In this document: in pieces, positions 22,277 through 33,974 of the stretch
Numbering within the stretch: position 1 is the stretch's first letter
How the letters are laid out: each line of letters begins with the position of its first letter
Assembly: GCF_002105155.1 (NCBI RefSeq)
Contig: NW_019028992.1
Location: 579,001-643,000, forward strand
DNA from: Lobosporangium transversale
Taxonomy: Eukaryota > Mortierellomycota > Mortierellomycetes > Mortierellales > Mortierellaceae
DNA length: 64,000 bases
Reading direction: 5' to 3'
Notes under the pieces: generated by a model
Database searches by the model: none
Seen by the model: the letters and a program-made list of their open reading frames with translations, nothing else
What the model was told of the DNA's origin: nothing
Made by a program: the position numbers and the translations under genes

Positions 22277-22705
22277 GCAGTAAAAGAGATGAAGTAGCAA
22301 GTGACAAGTACAGTTATTCTAGCAAATGATAATAAGAAAAAAAAAAGAGATGGAATTGTGCTTCGCCCACGAGTAGATGCATGCTCATTGGTTTATAACC
22401 AAAGGAATGACCGCAGCAAAAATGTAATGCAACGCCTCCATTTCCCCCTCATAAACACATTCTCATTTATCCATTATCACGAGAGAAAGAGGAGATCGGG
22501 AGCATAAAATGGTGAGCCCTTTTTTCTTTTTCTTTTTTTTCCCTTCTTTCTTTCTTTCCTTTTTTTATCTTAAAAGACTTCCCCTTTTCTAAGAGAAAAA
22601 AAAAAAAAATCAACACATTCTTTTTACAAATATACCAAATCAAACAATCACCAGTAGCAAAAGACTCACTTTGTTTAGCAAAGCAAAAAAAAAGTGACAC
22701 CAAAC
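21757..22705. other. Intergenic, with A-run and GC palindrome
   Basis: Contains a 14-bp perfect palindrome CGCCTCCGGAGGCG at 22192-22205 and an A-run of about 33 bp at 22240-22272. T- and A-runs continue in the leader of the next gene. No gene seen. Confidence 0.5.
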
Positions 22706-25700
22706 ATGGGTATCAACAAAATTGACAAGGATGCAAAAATAGAAGTAGAAGCAATCTGCAAGGCATTCCATCCACTGGAAAATGATGATTCTGTAACAGT
22801 ACTATCCTTCAAGGTTCCTCCTCCTGCGCCACTTAATACTGAAGACGGAGATGGCTCTGCTGCTGCGACAGCTGTATTGCAGAAGAAGGAAGCCTTCTTC
22901 GACATTTGTCTCGATATTTCGGGATCCATGGCAGGGTCTGGAATCGCATGCGCGAAAAGGGCGATGAAAAATCTCATCCGTCATCTAATTGAGAATTGTA
23001 GTGTGCCATACTCCAGAATTACGGTCTATCTATTTCAAAGCGACTGCAAAGTCCGACGTTTGAAGAGTGACAATGATTATGATTGGATCGATAGTATAAA
23101 AGCGGGAGGAGGTAAAGCGAACATATTATTTTTTTCTCTTCTGCACTGCCCAATCATACTCTTGGGACTAATGGAGGCTATAAAGCTCATCAGCAGATTA
23201 GAGAGCAAGGGGAATTAACTTTTTTTATGCTTTCATATTTCAAGGAACGATTTTTGCCAACGTGTTCAAGGAGGTGATCAATAATACTGCCGCTCATCTT
23301 GAAGAAGTTGGGTCTGACAAGGTAGATGTGGAGATGACCTTGTTCTTCCTGACTGACGGCGAGGACGGGGACAGAGGCGCTTTGAATAGGATCAAGGGCA
23401 GCTTCGAGAACCTGCTAAAGGGTACGGAAAGGCTAGATACGACCGTTCATACATTTGGGTTCTCATCTAGCCATGATGCTAAGCTTTTGAGTTGGTTGAC
23501 GAGCATTGGAAAGAACAGTGGATGCTTCCAGTATATCCAGTCAGCGTCCGAGATCGAGACAGCAATGGCAAAGACATTGCAGCTGCTGGGTGACTCTTCT
23601 ATAATGGTCGCAAGGAGGAAAATAGAGATCCTCCCCATAGAAGATGGAGAAGTGGCCCAGAATGGGAGGAATTGGATCCCAGTCAAGCTGGAGAGTGATG
23701 GCCTATCTGGTTCAGCTGTGGTACGTGGCAAACTATTCACTGGAAGTCTGATCAAGTGGAGAGAGCAGCAGCAGCATACACAGGAGGACAACAACAGCAG
23801 TAGCAGTGTTACAAATGCTCCAGCTTCCCCATCTAATCAAGCCGTTCACGATATGCGCGTTGAATGGCTGCCAGAGGACAGTGTACAGCGTATTCTATCT
23901 ATGATGACATTTATCCAGCACGAGCTCGTAAGACTAGTCGAAGTCATCAACGCTATTGGCAGCGGCTCCGGGTCCGCGAGTGAGAAGCGCACAAAGCTAC
24001 TCGCGGTTGACGCAGAGACGGAATCGTATACGAAAGTACTAGGCACCATGACCTCTGCAGCAGCAAGGATGAAGGACAAGGCTTCACGTGAGCCTTGCAT
24101 GTTGGCTTGTCAACAGACTCGATCACTCCTTCAGTCATTCCTGACCGTCAAGGCAGACGCCCACAAACAAGGCGGATCGATTTCCAACACCAGCTTGGCG
24201 ACATTCAATTCCCTCGCGTATGGCCAGATTACAGAGGCCAAGCTGAAGGCTAAACTGGACGCTAGGGCTGGAAAGAACACGGCATTGTTTGCAGACCTTG
24301 ATGAAAAGGTGAAGTCGATTGTGGAGGGTATGGATCTTGATGCGATGGAAACTGCAGAATCTGAGGATAAACTCCGTGAGCTTTCTTGTGCATTCTCAAC
24401 CAACAGCTACATCGAGGCGCTTCGTGATGGTGATTGTCTTTGCATGACTATGGACGGTAAGCGCTTTTTTTTTTTTTTTTTTTTTTTTTCTTGTGGATAA
24501 TTTAAAACTGAAATTCTTTTCGTTATTGATTTCTGACACATGAATTTACAAACGTAAATGGTTTGATGACTATTTATAGTATCTCGAGGCGCTGGCACTA
24601 TCGCAGACCCAAGTCAGTTGGTGATCAAGTCTATCTTCCCAACTTACCTGACCTCATCCATGTTTACCATGGCTCTGGGCCATTCACTCTCGCAAAACAC
24701 TCCTGAAGACGTTCATGGGGGCTTTGATCGCAATAGTTTTGCTAGCATTGCTCCTGGTGTTGCTCATGAGAATATTACTGCAGTTATGCCTCTTTACATT
24801 AATAAGGAGCATTGGCAGGTAGCTAAGCTGCGTATGAAGGTAAGGCGGTATCTACAGCCTCTTGTATGTGGTTCGGATTCTTTGCACCCGGGGGTGCAAG
24901 CCTGGTGCCGAGTATTAACAAAAATATCGTTGTACCATTTCTATGCTATTCTATGTTGTAGCCTATCCTGGGTTATGTGGTGACACTGGACGCGACGGGA
25001 TACACTTACAGCCAGTCGACGACCGTGCCTTTCCTTGTCTTGGCCAAAGCCATAGAGTCTTATCCCATGACAGAATTTAGACAGCACCAGATCAAGTTAA
25101 TTCTTGAGACCTGCGATGCCATCTACTTCGACTCAAGGAACTTGCGTGACACTACAAGATCGATGGTCCAGCAGTACTGTAGCTCACATACGCAGCGTAC
25201 TGTAGACGTGGTGGTCAACAACTACGTATTCTTAGGTCACATCATTTGCGCATTGCGTGCTGGTGATATTACGGGGGAGGAGATGAGGGCCATGATGCCT
25301 AAATTTGAGACTGCCATCATAGAGGAGCAGATCCGTAGAGACATGTCCTGGAGAGTTTCGGAAGATTTAATGGGAAGTGTGATGGACTGGTTCAATATCG
25401 ATAGACAAAGAGACATTGTTATCCCTGGACGCCGATACCGCGAGCAGCACGATGCTTATGTAAGAGCATTGGAAAAAGAGAGAGGTGATTTTGGCATCGA
25501 GGGGCAATATCGTGCTCTGTTTGAAGCCACGAGGCTGAAGCAAGGCGTCAAGGAGACTCAACCAGCTGAGTCCGAGAAAGCAGAAGCAAAGGTGGACTCA
25601 AAGTTGTCACCATCAGTAGTAGCGTCTTCCCTATCCATATCCGATCCAGCAGTTATGGTGAAACCAGAGTTTAGCGTTCCAGAGTTTGATCCTGTCCAAT

Positions 25701-26747
25701 GGGAAATCTCGGAAGCATCCTTAGATCGCTTAAGCATGATCCAGCATGCTGTCTCTACAAGTGTTGACAAGATTCGCCGGCTTCTAGAAGTAGTGAAATC
25801 TCCATTTGATAACGAATTGTCTGAAGTCCTAACCGTACGTCTGGGGTCCTTCCCACATAAGGGTCTTTCGGATGAGTTTTTTGCAAGGTATTCTACCAAG
25901 GTTAACCTTGCAACGCTGCTTCAAGCCTATGCTCACGTCAAGAACTCTGACCGCCGGTCGATTGAAAAGTTTATGACCCCTTTTGAGCGTGAGAAGGCTA
26001 CAGGGCCAGACACTGTTGCAGACGAAGCCCTTCAGTTCCTTAAATCATTACAGAATGCAAAGATGGCTCAGATGGTGAACGAAATTGTATCTGCGGTCGA
26101 AGAAGAGTATCTCGAATCGAAGAAGAATGGAGCTGCATCCATTTTCTTGAATACAATGGACCTAACGGTGGCAGCAGCTGTGTTGATCGAGTCCAAGTAC
26201 AGGGGAGGCACAGGAGGTTCGTTGGTCACGCTTTGCGCAAGATCAGACATGACTTTGCCACGTGAAAAAATCCAGATGATGCTCAGCGGAGTGTTTATGG
26301 GTGTTCGTTTGTTTTCAGACAAGAGTGGAGCCGGTAAGACTCTTTTCTCCCCTCTTCCCACAATTCATTTTTTGGTATATTTTGCTAAGCATTTATCCAT
26401 GATTTTTTTTTTTTTTTTTTATAGCAGAGGATATTCGCTGGTTCCCCTGCAAACAGACACTCTATCGCATGTTCATGAGATACCACGACAAGTTCACACT
26501 AAGCGAGTGGTACGTTTATTTCCCTTTAACATATTGTCGACCTAACTGTTTTTTTGATTCGCTTTTATTATTAGTTAGGATAGAGGTATTAACATCCTCA
26601 ATCTCGTTTTTTTCTAGGCGTCAGTTCCACCCTAATAATTATGATGACTATTTTGCATACCGATATGTCATTGATGGACATCTCTCAGAGCTTCCAGAGG
26701 AGGGTCAGTCTGAAGTCAAGGCGATCTACGAGGGTCGTTTCAGTTGA
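22706..26747 (+). CDS. Large von Willebrand factor A-domain protein
   Basis: Six exons (22706-23111, 23245-24456, 24580-24839, 24962-26333, 26425-26509, 26618-26747) give 1154 residues with all phases closing. An N-terminal vWA domain carries an intact metal-ion-dependent adhesion site: D70-I-S-G-S (DxSxS), a Thr in GGTIFANVF near 137 and Asp in FFLTDGEDGD near 172. Helical regions without recognised domains follow, broken by a low-complexity Gln/Asn/Ser loop near residue 320 (QQQHTQEDNNSSSS). The C-terminus ends in a short charged stretch (HLSELPEEGQSEV). No signal peptide or transmembrane segment, so an intracellular vWA protein rather than an adhesin. Such proteins often act as assembly platforms; the partner here is unknown. 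Several introns have poly(T) tracts next to their acceptors. Confidence 0.85.
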
Positions 26748-28092
26748 TAGTCTCCACCCTCTTAGTTCTTTAGCGTCGGAAAAAAATAAAATAATAAAAA
26801 TAAAAGCTATTGACGTAGCAATATAATTAATTAAGCAAACATCAAGATGATGATACGAGAAGAAGACCCTATTTAAGGGACAATTGCGCCTCGGCTTCTA
26901 TATTGCATGTTTACTTGCGAAAATATATTACACAGGCTATACCCGATTACATGGCATGTCCAATACCACAAGAACCACCTAACGGTCTTATAAATTTTGA
27001 AATATGGTATTTAATTCAGCGCAGAGAGACTTAATCAAAAGTTGGTTCACAGTTCAGAGAAGAGGGAAAGAATGACAATTATTTCATTTCCCCGCCGGTA
27101 TGAACCTAGATGGGCTTATTAAAGAAGCTTTTATCGCCATCATTTGACTACAAAATAACGATAATATAATACGTCTCAAGCCATTTGAAGTAGTTTGCTT
27201 ATTATGTGATTAACCATGCCATGCTTAGCCTGACAGACAGGCTACAGATGGCTATGATTATATGTGGCTCAAAGGTTCATGGCCGTTTAGTTCTATTAAG
27301 GATATGAATGAAATTATCGCATCTGTCTTACTATGAAGAATGGCAAAGTAATCATGTTCGGTTCTGATCAAGCGCGTGTTTATCAGGAGGCGCGACAAGT
27401 TTAGGTTTAAACCTTAACCCATAGACGCTCTAACGGCAGAAATGAAGCCAAGCTTATTGGCTTCGTAGTAAGGCGATGCTGGAATAGAATCTATTGCAGT
27501 ATGCTAAGCAAACGTTACTAGCCCTGGGCTACTATGTTATTTCAGAAAGTTACAAAAAGAAAGGGGAGTATGGATTTGCATTCTGCGGCAGTGCCTTTCA
27601 TCTATGGGGAATTAATACTACGTTAATGAACGAATCTCCTTGCTTGCTTAATTTCATTTTGACGGAGGGGGCAGAGCTTAGTTCTGCTTTGGCTTCGGTC
27701 ATTCTCCAGTATAAAAATTAACTGTGGGTTAGTAACTTTCTCTTATTGAATGTGAAAAGCCCCTTCATTTGTTAAAGACTTGCATGGATTTGGGGTCTCA
27801 ATATGCTCTGTTCTAGCCTCCACAACCTTTTTTTTCCCTAGTTGCTGCTATTAGTATAAGAACCTCGATGTTCGCGTCCACTTTTTCAACATCAAGCACT
27901 TCATCTTCATTAAGATCCTCAAGCAAATCTCCATCCCCACAACAGTAGCAACCACACACCTTTCTGATTAACTCGTAAGGAATAAGAATTCCCCTGTTCT
28001 ATAACATGCAACAGTATTTAAGAAAGTAAGTAAGACTAACTCCTCTCATTATTTTTCATTCCGTACGCTTTTCCTTTTTTATATAGGTCAAC
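26748..28092. other. Intergenic and leader of the 8-cysteine gene
   Basis: No gene seen up to about 27.8 kb. The transcribed leader of the next gene starts after the TATA-like motif at 27855 and probably contains a 5' UTR intron from a GTAAGG near 27976 to TATATAG at 28087. Confidence 0.5.
27855..27860 (+). promoter_or_regulatory. TATA-like motif of the 8-cysteine gene
   Basis: TATAAG about 235 bp before the ATG at 28093, in the same relative place as TATAAAA in the paralogue's promoter. Confidence 0.4.
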
Positions 28093-28353
28093 ATGTACAA
28101 GTCCTTGGTATTCATTGGCGCTTTCTTGTTCTCTGCCGCCTCTGTCCAGGCTGCCCCTACTACTCAGGACAGTGGTTCGTGGTGCTACAACCCCAAGAAT
28201 GAACCTTACTGGGGTGCTGCCACTGCCTCCTGCTGCAATGGCTACCTTGGAGGAGACCGTCGTTGCCACAGCATCCCCGACTGCGGAGCCTTTTATCGCT
28301 GCTGCATTGTCAACTGGAATAGCGGTAACCACGCAGACGATGGTTGCCATTAG
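28093..28353 (+). CDS. Small secreted 8-cysteine protein, copy 1
   Basis: An 86-residue protein with signal peptide MYKSLVFIGAFLFSAASVQA and a mature chain of 66 residues. The eight cysteines fall as C-x15-CC-x9-C-x5-C-x5-CC-x13-C, the same order (C, CC, C, C, CC, C) as hydrophobins but with shorter loops. The mature chain is hydrophilic (Asn, Gly, Asp, Arg) rather than hydrophobic, so hydrophobin function is not implied. There is no membrane anchor. The ATG context (GTCAACATG) is shared with copy 2 at 42403-42663, whose signal peptide and eight cysteines are the same. A long stretch from TACTCAGGACAG through CTGCTGCAATGG is identical between the copies. Likely an apoplastic, wall or antimicrobial-type disulfide-rich protein; no family recognised. 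Confidence 0.85.
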   Translation: MYKSLVFIGAFLFSAASVQAAPTTQDSGSWCYNPKNEPYWGAATASCCNGYLGGDRRCHSIPDCGAFYRCCIVNWNSGNHADDGCH

Positions 28354-28906
28354 ATAGCCCCTGCCAACCTGTTCGACTCTCGTTTCCTAAATCTTTAAGA
28401 ATGAAAAAATCAATAAACACTGCTCCTTGCCTTTTTGTTCAAAAATGGTGCCTTTTCAGCCAAAGAGGACGTGGTTAATATATAATAAATTCGAATAGTT
28501 TATGGGGAAATATATGTGATATGGATGAATTTATTTCGCTGCTTGCTTTCATATCAAGTTTCAAAAAGAAGGCTACGCATAGGATGGGGTATATCAAAAA
28601 AGAAAAAAAAAAAAGGCAGTGATGGTTGACACGCTTCTATTTATAATAGGGCCGTAAATGTGAAAGCATAGATTTTACAAGGAAGAGTTACAGATATCTT
28701 AGACTTCAGGCAAAACAAAAAATCCCTAGGAAGGTGGCATTCACCCAAGTTAGGTTCTTTTTTAAGAAAATGTCTAATTGTTTTAGGACATCGACATCGA
28801 ATAACAAGCGATCTCTGTAGGCTTGATCCAAATATGTGTTTTGTTTTATTGGATTATGATCTCCAATTCCAACCTTTTATTTTATTTTATTTTTTTTATT
28901 TACTCC
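28354..28906. other. Convergent 3' region
   Basis: AATAAA near 28410 fits the polyadenylation signal of the 8-cysteine gene. The rest is AT-rich without a gene. Confidence 0.5.
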
Positions 28907-29140
28907 CTACTTATCCTCAGGGTTTTCAGCCACTTTTACAAAGAACTCAGCGAGCATGTTCACCGCCTCCATACCAGCTCTGAATTGAACAGGATCAGAC
29001 CAATCGCCACGGCTACCTGTCCAACCATGGTGAACTTCAGTAAATCTTTTATGTACAGACCTAGTAGAAAAGTTCTTTCGGTTCACCTCCTCGACTAAAG
29101 GGATCTAGAAATAAAAAAAGGACTTGTTTTAGCCCTCTTC

Positions 29141-29174
<34 letters not shown>

Positions 29175-29896
29175 CGCTTGTGCAAATGAACGTATAATAT
29201 TTCCCTTTGTACTGCCTTCTCCTCACACCTACCATGTCATCATCATCTTTTGCAGGTAAGAGTATCACTGGACATTTGATATTCTTGACCAATTCAACTG
29301 TGCACATAGCTGGATGTGGCCCTCCAGCTGCCAAGAAGGGGCTATCGTCTTCTGATGCCGCCAAAATAGAAATATAGGTGCCCCAGCACTGTCCAAAGAT
29401 TGAAAATGTTGTACACCCATCTGAACGTAAATCCTCAACGGCTGCACGAATCAAATCGTCATAATGGTTCTTCTTGTAGTTTGCATTGTCATCTATCCAG
29501 GCTATTGCTAAAGGGCGATTTCCAATGTAGGATTCTGGTAAAATCTTCTTGAAAAAGTAAGGGGCCGAGACCTGGAACCCACCATTTGCTGTAGCGAGAC
29601 GCTTTATATGCAGTAAAAAGCAAATTGGTCGTTAGCTCCGGTCTTGATAGGAGGCTTTCAAAAGAAATGCTTCTCTCTATCATTGTATAACCTACATCAT
29701 AGAATTGATAGGTTGTGGGATGAAAGCCAAGAATATCGTAAACAGCGATGATGCCGTACTTCGAGTCCTTAGGCCCAGTCCTGTAAACCTTTTGTTCTTC
29801 TCCATGTACTTTGGTCAGTAGGACCTTATCATGGCCTTTCCTCTCCCATTCTGCGTTTGTTGGGGGAGTGTTGCAACAAGAATCTGACAAACTCAT
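28907..29896 (-). CDS. Dienelactone hydrolase-like alpha/beta hydrolase
   Basis: Exons 29896-29696, 29601-29233 and 29104-28907 on the minus strand give 255 residues. YGIIAVYDILGFHP near residue 47 is the oxyanion-side strand of the family. FGQCWGTY carries the nucleophile Cys139 in the G-x-C-x-G elbow typical of dienelactone hydrolases. PAKDDDD (186-189) holds the candidate acid, and EVHHGW (215-216) the catalytic His, so the Cys-Asp-His triad is complete. Length is near the family's usual 230-270. No targeting signal; cytosolic. Fungal relatives hydrolyse lactones or small esters; the substrate cannot be told from sequence. The second intron contains a poly(A)-rich stretch on the sense strand. 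Divergent from the PITH-domain gene with 252 bp between the starts. Confidence 0.85.
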
Positions 29897-30148
29897 TTTT
29901 TTTATTAAAGCTTGGCTAAAGTGGAAAGGTCTATTTTTTTCTTGAATCGTGGGAATTTTTTTTTAAAAAGAAAGGAGCTAAACTGACATGAGTTCGTTTT
30001 TAAAGGCAAACGCATCTCTTGGTCAGGATGTATTAGTGGCGAAACAGTCACGGGATCCAACCAAAATGGCGTCAAAATGAAGTTAGAATGAAACTCTCTC
30101 GCTTTCTTCTTCTTTCTAAACACAGCACAAGAAACGACAGCAACAACC
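29897..30148. promoter_or_regulatory. Divergent promoter region, hydrolase / PITH-domain gene
   Basis: 252 bp between two divergent start codons. It is T-rich near the hydrolase side and must contain both promoters; no clear TATA box is seen on either strand. Confidence 0.5.
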
Positions 30149-31279
30149 ATGAGCCACCATTGCCACGACGAAGCACATGCACATGGACATGGACATGGAC
30201 ACCATGACCATGACCACGACCATGACGAGCTACCTGATTCAGGACTGGTACATGAGTCTCTCTACCAGAAAATCGACCATGACAACGTCACTTGTCTGAA
30301 TGAAGCAGAGCCCAATTCTGGAAAGAGCGTATTGAAGCCATGGCACGAAAAAATGGATGATACAAAGGTAGGTCACGCTATATAGCCTCTTAAGATTGAA
30401 CTTGATATTTGCCTCAAGGGAATCAATGATATTATTATACGCGAGACTGATTCATCTTATAATCATAGTTTGTTGAAAGTGACGCAGATGAACAGCTTAT
30501 TTTCAGAATCCCGTAAGTTACGTAGCTATTTATTGTTTTGAAAAAAGCTACGGAGAGGAATGGAAAAGGCCAAATCTGCACTGCATGGAGAACTTTTTGC
30601 CTCTTTTTTTACTGTTCTGACAAATCCATGAATTGATCAATCATTCCTAATGATAGCTTCACAGGCTTGGTCAAATTAAAATCGATTTCACTCAGGACTG
30701 ATCCTGGAGAAAGCGCTCCGCGTAAGATGAAGGCGTAAGTGATCATTTTTTTATGGAAGGAATGGGGAGAAAGAGGAGGATAGGGGGGAAGATATTGCCT
30801 CTTATCATGGCTGTATGCTTAAAACACTTATTTCCTTCCTCTCTTTGAATGCTTTAGATTCGTTAACAAGGATGACCTAGATTTCGATAATGCTGAATCA
30901 ACAGTACCGACACAAGAGTGGGACCTTGTAGAAGACTCACATGGACAGATCGCAGAATACTCTACAAGGTAATAATGATAAAATACATCAGGATTATCAA
31001 CTGCTTGTGGAGCAAACATTGATTTTTTTTTTTTTTTTTTTTTTTTTTTACTCTTTCATCTATTATTATAGAGTGGCAAAGTTTACGAGCATTCGCAGTC
31101 TGACGTTATTTTTTAGTGAGAATTTTGGAGGTGATGTGACAAAAATCAGCTTCATTGGGCTCAAGGGCGAGTTCTCAGAGGTAAAAAAAAAAAAAAAAAA
31201 AATACTTACTCATAAATAATACAAATAATACAAGGACTTGTCATTTGCTAAATGGAGACAATATTCGCTTTTCTTCGTT

Positions 31280-31312
<33 letters not shown>

Positions 31313-31418
31313 CTAGTTCAAACGCGATCCAATTATCACAGTTTATGAGCTACAAGCGAACCCTGCAGACCATAAGGTTCCTGGCGCTAATGATATCCTT
31401 GGACATGAGGTCGAATAG
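30149..31418 (+). CDS. PITH-domain protein, PITHD1-like, with His-rich N-terminus
   Basis: Six exons (30149-30367, 30469-30512, 30657-30734, 30858-30968, 31072-31180, 31317-31418) give 220 residues. Residues 3-26 are a His/Gly/Asp tract (HAHGHGHGHHDHDHDHDE). From LYQKIDHDNVTCLNE the protein follows PITHD1 block by block: KSVLKPWHEKMDDTKFVESDAD, LIFRIPFTGLVKLKSI, EYSTRVAKFTSIRSLTLF, FGGDVTKISFIGLKGE and ELQANPADHKVPG. The PITH domain is a beta-sandwich also found at the C-terminus of thioredoxin-like protein 1, which binds the proteasome; PITHD1 itself is linked to proteasomes in animals. No thioredoxin domain is present here. The His tract could bind metal; human PITHD1 has only a short SHGHSHGG there. 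The fourth and fifth introns contain T-runs near the acceptor. Confidence 0.88.
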
Positions 31419-31997
31419 GCACTCTACTATCACGGCGAGCATTTGTAAAACTCACAATAACAATAAAGCAAAAGTGTATAATACCTACAATTGCGTTTTA
31501 TACAGCACCACATAGCCGGCGTGTACGATCACCGCATTGCTCTATTGACACGCTTATCATCAAGAGTCGAACATGTGTATGCTATGACCAAACTATTATT
31601 GATTGGCACATAGGACGACTTTTTTTTGTTAATTATACACAGTTGGGCAAAGTAAATGATAGTGGTTACACAGCCAAGCATTTCACGCGATAGCACAATG
31701 TTGCTCGGTTGGAACATTCCATTAAAAGTGATTCCAAAAGTACACCACCAATTCCTTGCTACAGATCAATCTTTGCTTTAGCAAAGCCCTTCATAACTCT
31801 GTTTCTCGTATTTCAACAGGCGATGTCTCTATTCCATGAGAAACCCAAAAAATTAAAGAAAAAAAAGCAGTAATAATGATTTATGAATGATATTGTATTT
31901 TTTTTTTGTTTTTTTTTTTTTTTTTGAATGATAAACACAGTGTGTGGATCTTCCACTTTCTATTCTATTGTACCCGCTCTTTTTTAAATCATACATT
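31419..31997. other. Convergent intergenic region
   Basis: 3' regions of the PITH-domain and carrier genes, with a T-rich stretch at 31898-31925. Nothing else seen. Confidence 0.5.
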
Positions 31998-33974
31998 TTA
32001 CTTGGCAGCAGCAGTCAACTTGAAGGTGTCTGAGTTGCGGTCCAACCAGCTGGAGACGCGCTCGTAGACAGCAAAGGTGACGGCCTGACCAGGAGCGACA
32101 CGGAGCACACGGGGTGTAACGCCCTTGTAGAAAGCCCTCCAGCCCTCGTTCTTCAAGATTTGTGAGTTGACGTCGGTAAAACGAGCCCAGCCACTGAGAC
32201 CCTCGGGGTTGGGAGTCTTTTGGATACGAGTCTTGACAATATCGATGGGGTTGTTGACAAGAGGACCCATAGCACCAGAGATGCATCCGATGACTGCGGC
32301 TTGGTAGCCGGGCAACTCCTTGACATCCTGGATCTTCAAGAGCTGACCCTTCAAGAAGTGGTATGTGGGGAAGTTTGCAGCCTGGTTGGTGGCCTGGCGA
32401 AGTGAGGTCAAAGCAACACCGCGGTAAAGAGCACCAACACCCTCCTCACGAACGACAGTGAAGACACAGTGAGCGGCGTTGCGGTACTTGGGCACATCCA
32501 GAGGGTCAGTCATAGAGTGACGCTGTGCCTGAAGACGAATCTTGACCACATCCATGGGGGTGACTACCAAGACAGCCTCAGTGATACCAGCGAATAGACC
32601 AGCTATTCATTAATTAAAAAAAGAAAAAAGAAAAAGAAAAAGAAAGACAAATAGAGTATAATGTTAGTGATGTGGGCAACTTTTAGGAAGTTTGTTATGG
32701 GGACAGTTAGCAGCGTGGGAAAGTGTAGATTTTTTTTTTTTTGATATCTGAATTAAATTTAGATAAAAGTCGTGTGTGTCGTGTGTGTACTGAAATACTT
32801 TTCTTCATCGTGTCATTCCTGTCAAGGCGTATATGTGGTCCGTTGTGTTGATCGTGTGCTTAGTTCGGCTGGGTTGAACTTTGATCTTCCGTCCTTTTCA
32901 TGTTCATGTGTTGGTAAATTCACACAGACCGATTGCCGAGAGCATTTCCAATTGAAAAGCACGTAATGCGATCCAATCTCAATCAGTATTGTTATTGTTA
33001 CAATTATTTTTCCTTACCCCACAAATTGTTCAACTTCCAGGGCGTGCCATTCTTGTCAACCATGAGGTCCTTGTAGAACTGGAAGGTGGTGAAACGGATA
33101 GCCATCTTTGGGACAATACCCGCTGTGACAGCACCCAGACCCTTGTACAACGCAAGAGGTGATTCCTTTTGGACGATCCTCATACCCACGCCCAAGAACG
33201 ACAAGTTGCCACCCTAAATTGATTTATACATTAGGACAGTTAGGAATGTTGAGTCATTGCTTAAATATTTCTATTTTCATGTTTCCCCTCCTGTGTAATC
33301 TGATGAATCAATCATTCATCTTTTGTTCCCAATAAATGCGATTATTATGACTATTCTGTGCAACCAAGCATGCATGGGACAACTGTCAAGTCCGTGGTCC
33401 GCTTTTTATTTTTCCTCCCACTTTCACTCCAGATTTTTCTTTTTTTAAAAGCCCGCGCTCAGCATCTTTTCGAATCGCATCGTGCCCATGTCAATGCCAT
33501 TCCTCATCCCTTTGTCCTCTCATCTTTTATTCATCCAGGTCAAACTATCCTGTCTTGTATGAAATAAACATACTCTTTTTTTTTTTTTTTTTTTTTTTTT
33601 TCTTTTCTTTTCTTTTCTTTTCTTTTCTTTTCTTTTTCTGTTTTATCCTTGTAATCCTCAAATTTTGTTTTAGTGATTCCATTTTTTGGTGTCAAACTTG
33701 ATGATGATAGTTTTTCCCTTCTCCCGAAACATTGAATGTTGAGAAATAGAAAGAGGAATGCTGATGGTGGTAATGATAGTAATAGTAATAATGATAATAA
33801 TAACATAATAATAAAAATAATTTCACTTACAGCAGCATTTCTGGGAGCGTTCTTGGCGAGCTGCATGCGGACCTTGATTGTATCAAGAGGATGGCAGATC
33901 AAGGCCTCCATGAAACCAGCAGTACCACCGGCAACCAAGTTGGTGAGAGGAGACTTCTTTTCCCTGGCAGCCAT
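31998..33974 (-). CDS. SFC1: Mitochondrial succinate/fumarate carrier
   Basis: Exons 33974-33831, 33213-33018 and 32602-31998 give 314 residues. All three mitochondrial carrier signatures are present: CHPLDTIKVRM (P29), VTPMDVVKIRLQ (P129) and NNPIDIVKTRIQ (P232). The protein follows yeast Sfc1/Acr1 closely: NLVAGGTAGFMEALICHPLD, ALYKGLGAVTAGIVPKMAIRF, AGITEAVLVVTPM, LYRGVALTSLRQATNQAANF and FYKGVTPRVLRVAPGQAVTF. Six transmembrane helices are expected in the inner mitochondrial membrane. In yeast Sfc1 exchanges cytosolic succinate for matrix fumarate, feeding gluconeogenesis from C2 compounds and lipids. The first intron is long (617 bp) and holds a T-run with CTTTT repeats and an ATA/GTA-rich tract. 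Confidence 0.92.
33576..33637 (+). repeat. Poly(T) plus (CTTTT)7 microsatellite in the first carrier intron
   Basis: About 26 T followed by seven CTTTT units, within the 617-bp first intron of the carrier gene (purine-rich on the sense strand). Confidence 0.85.
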
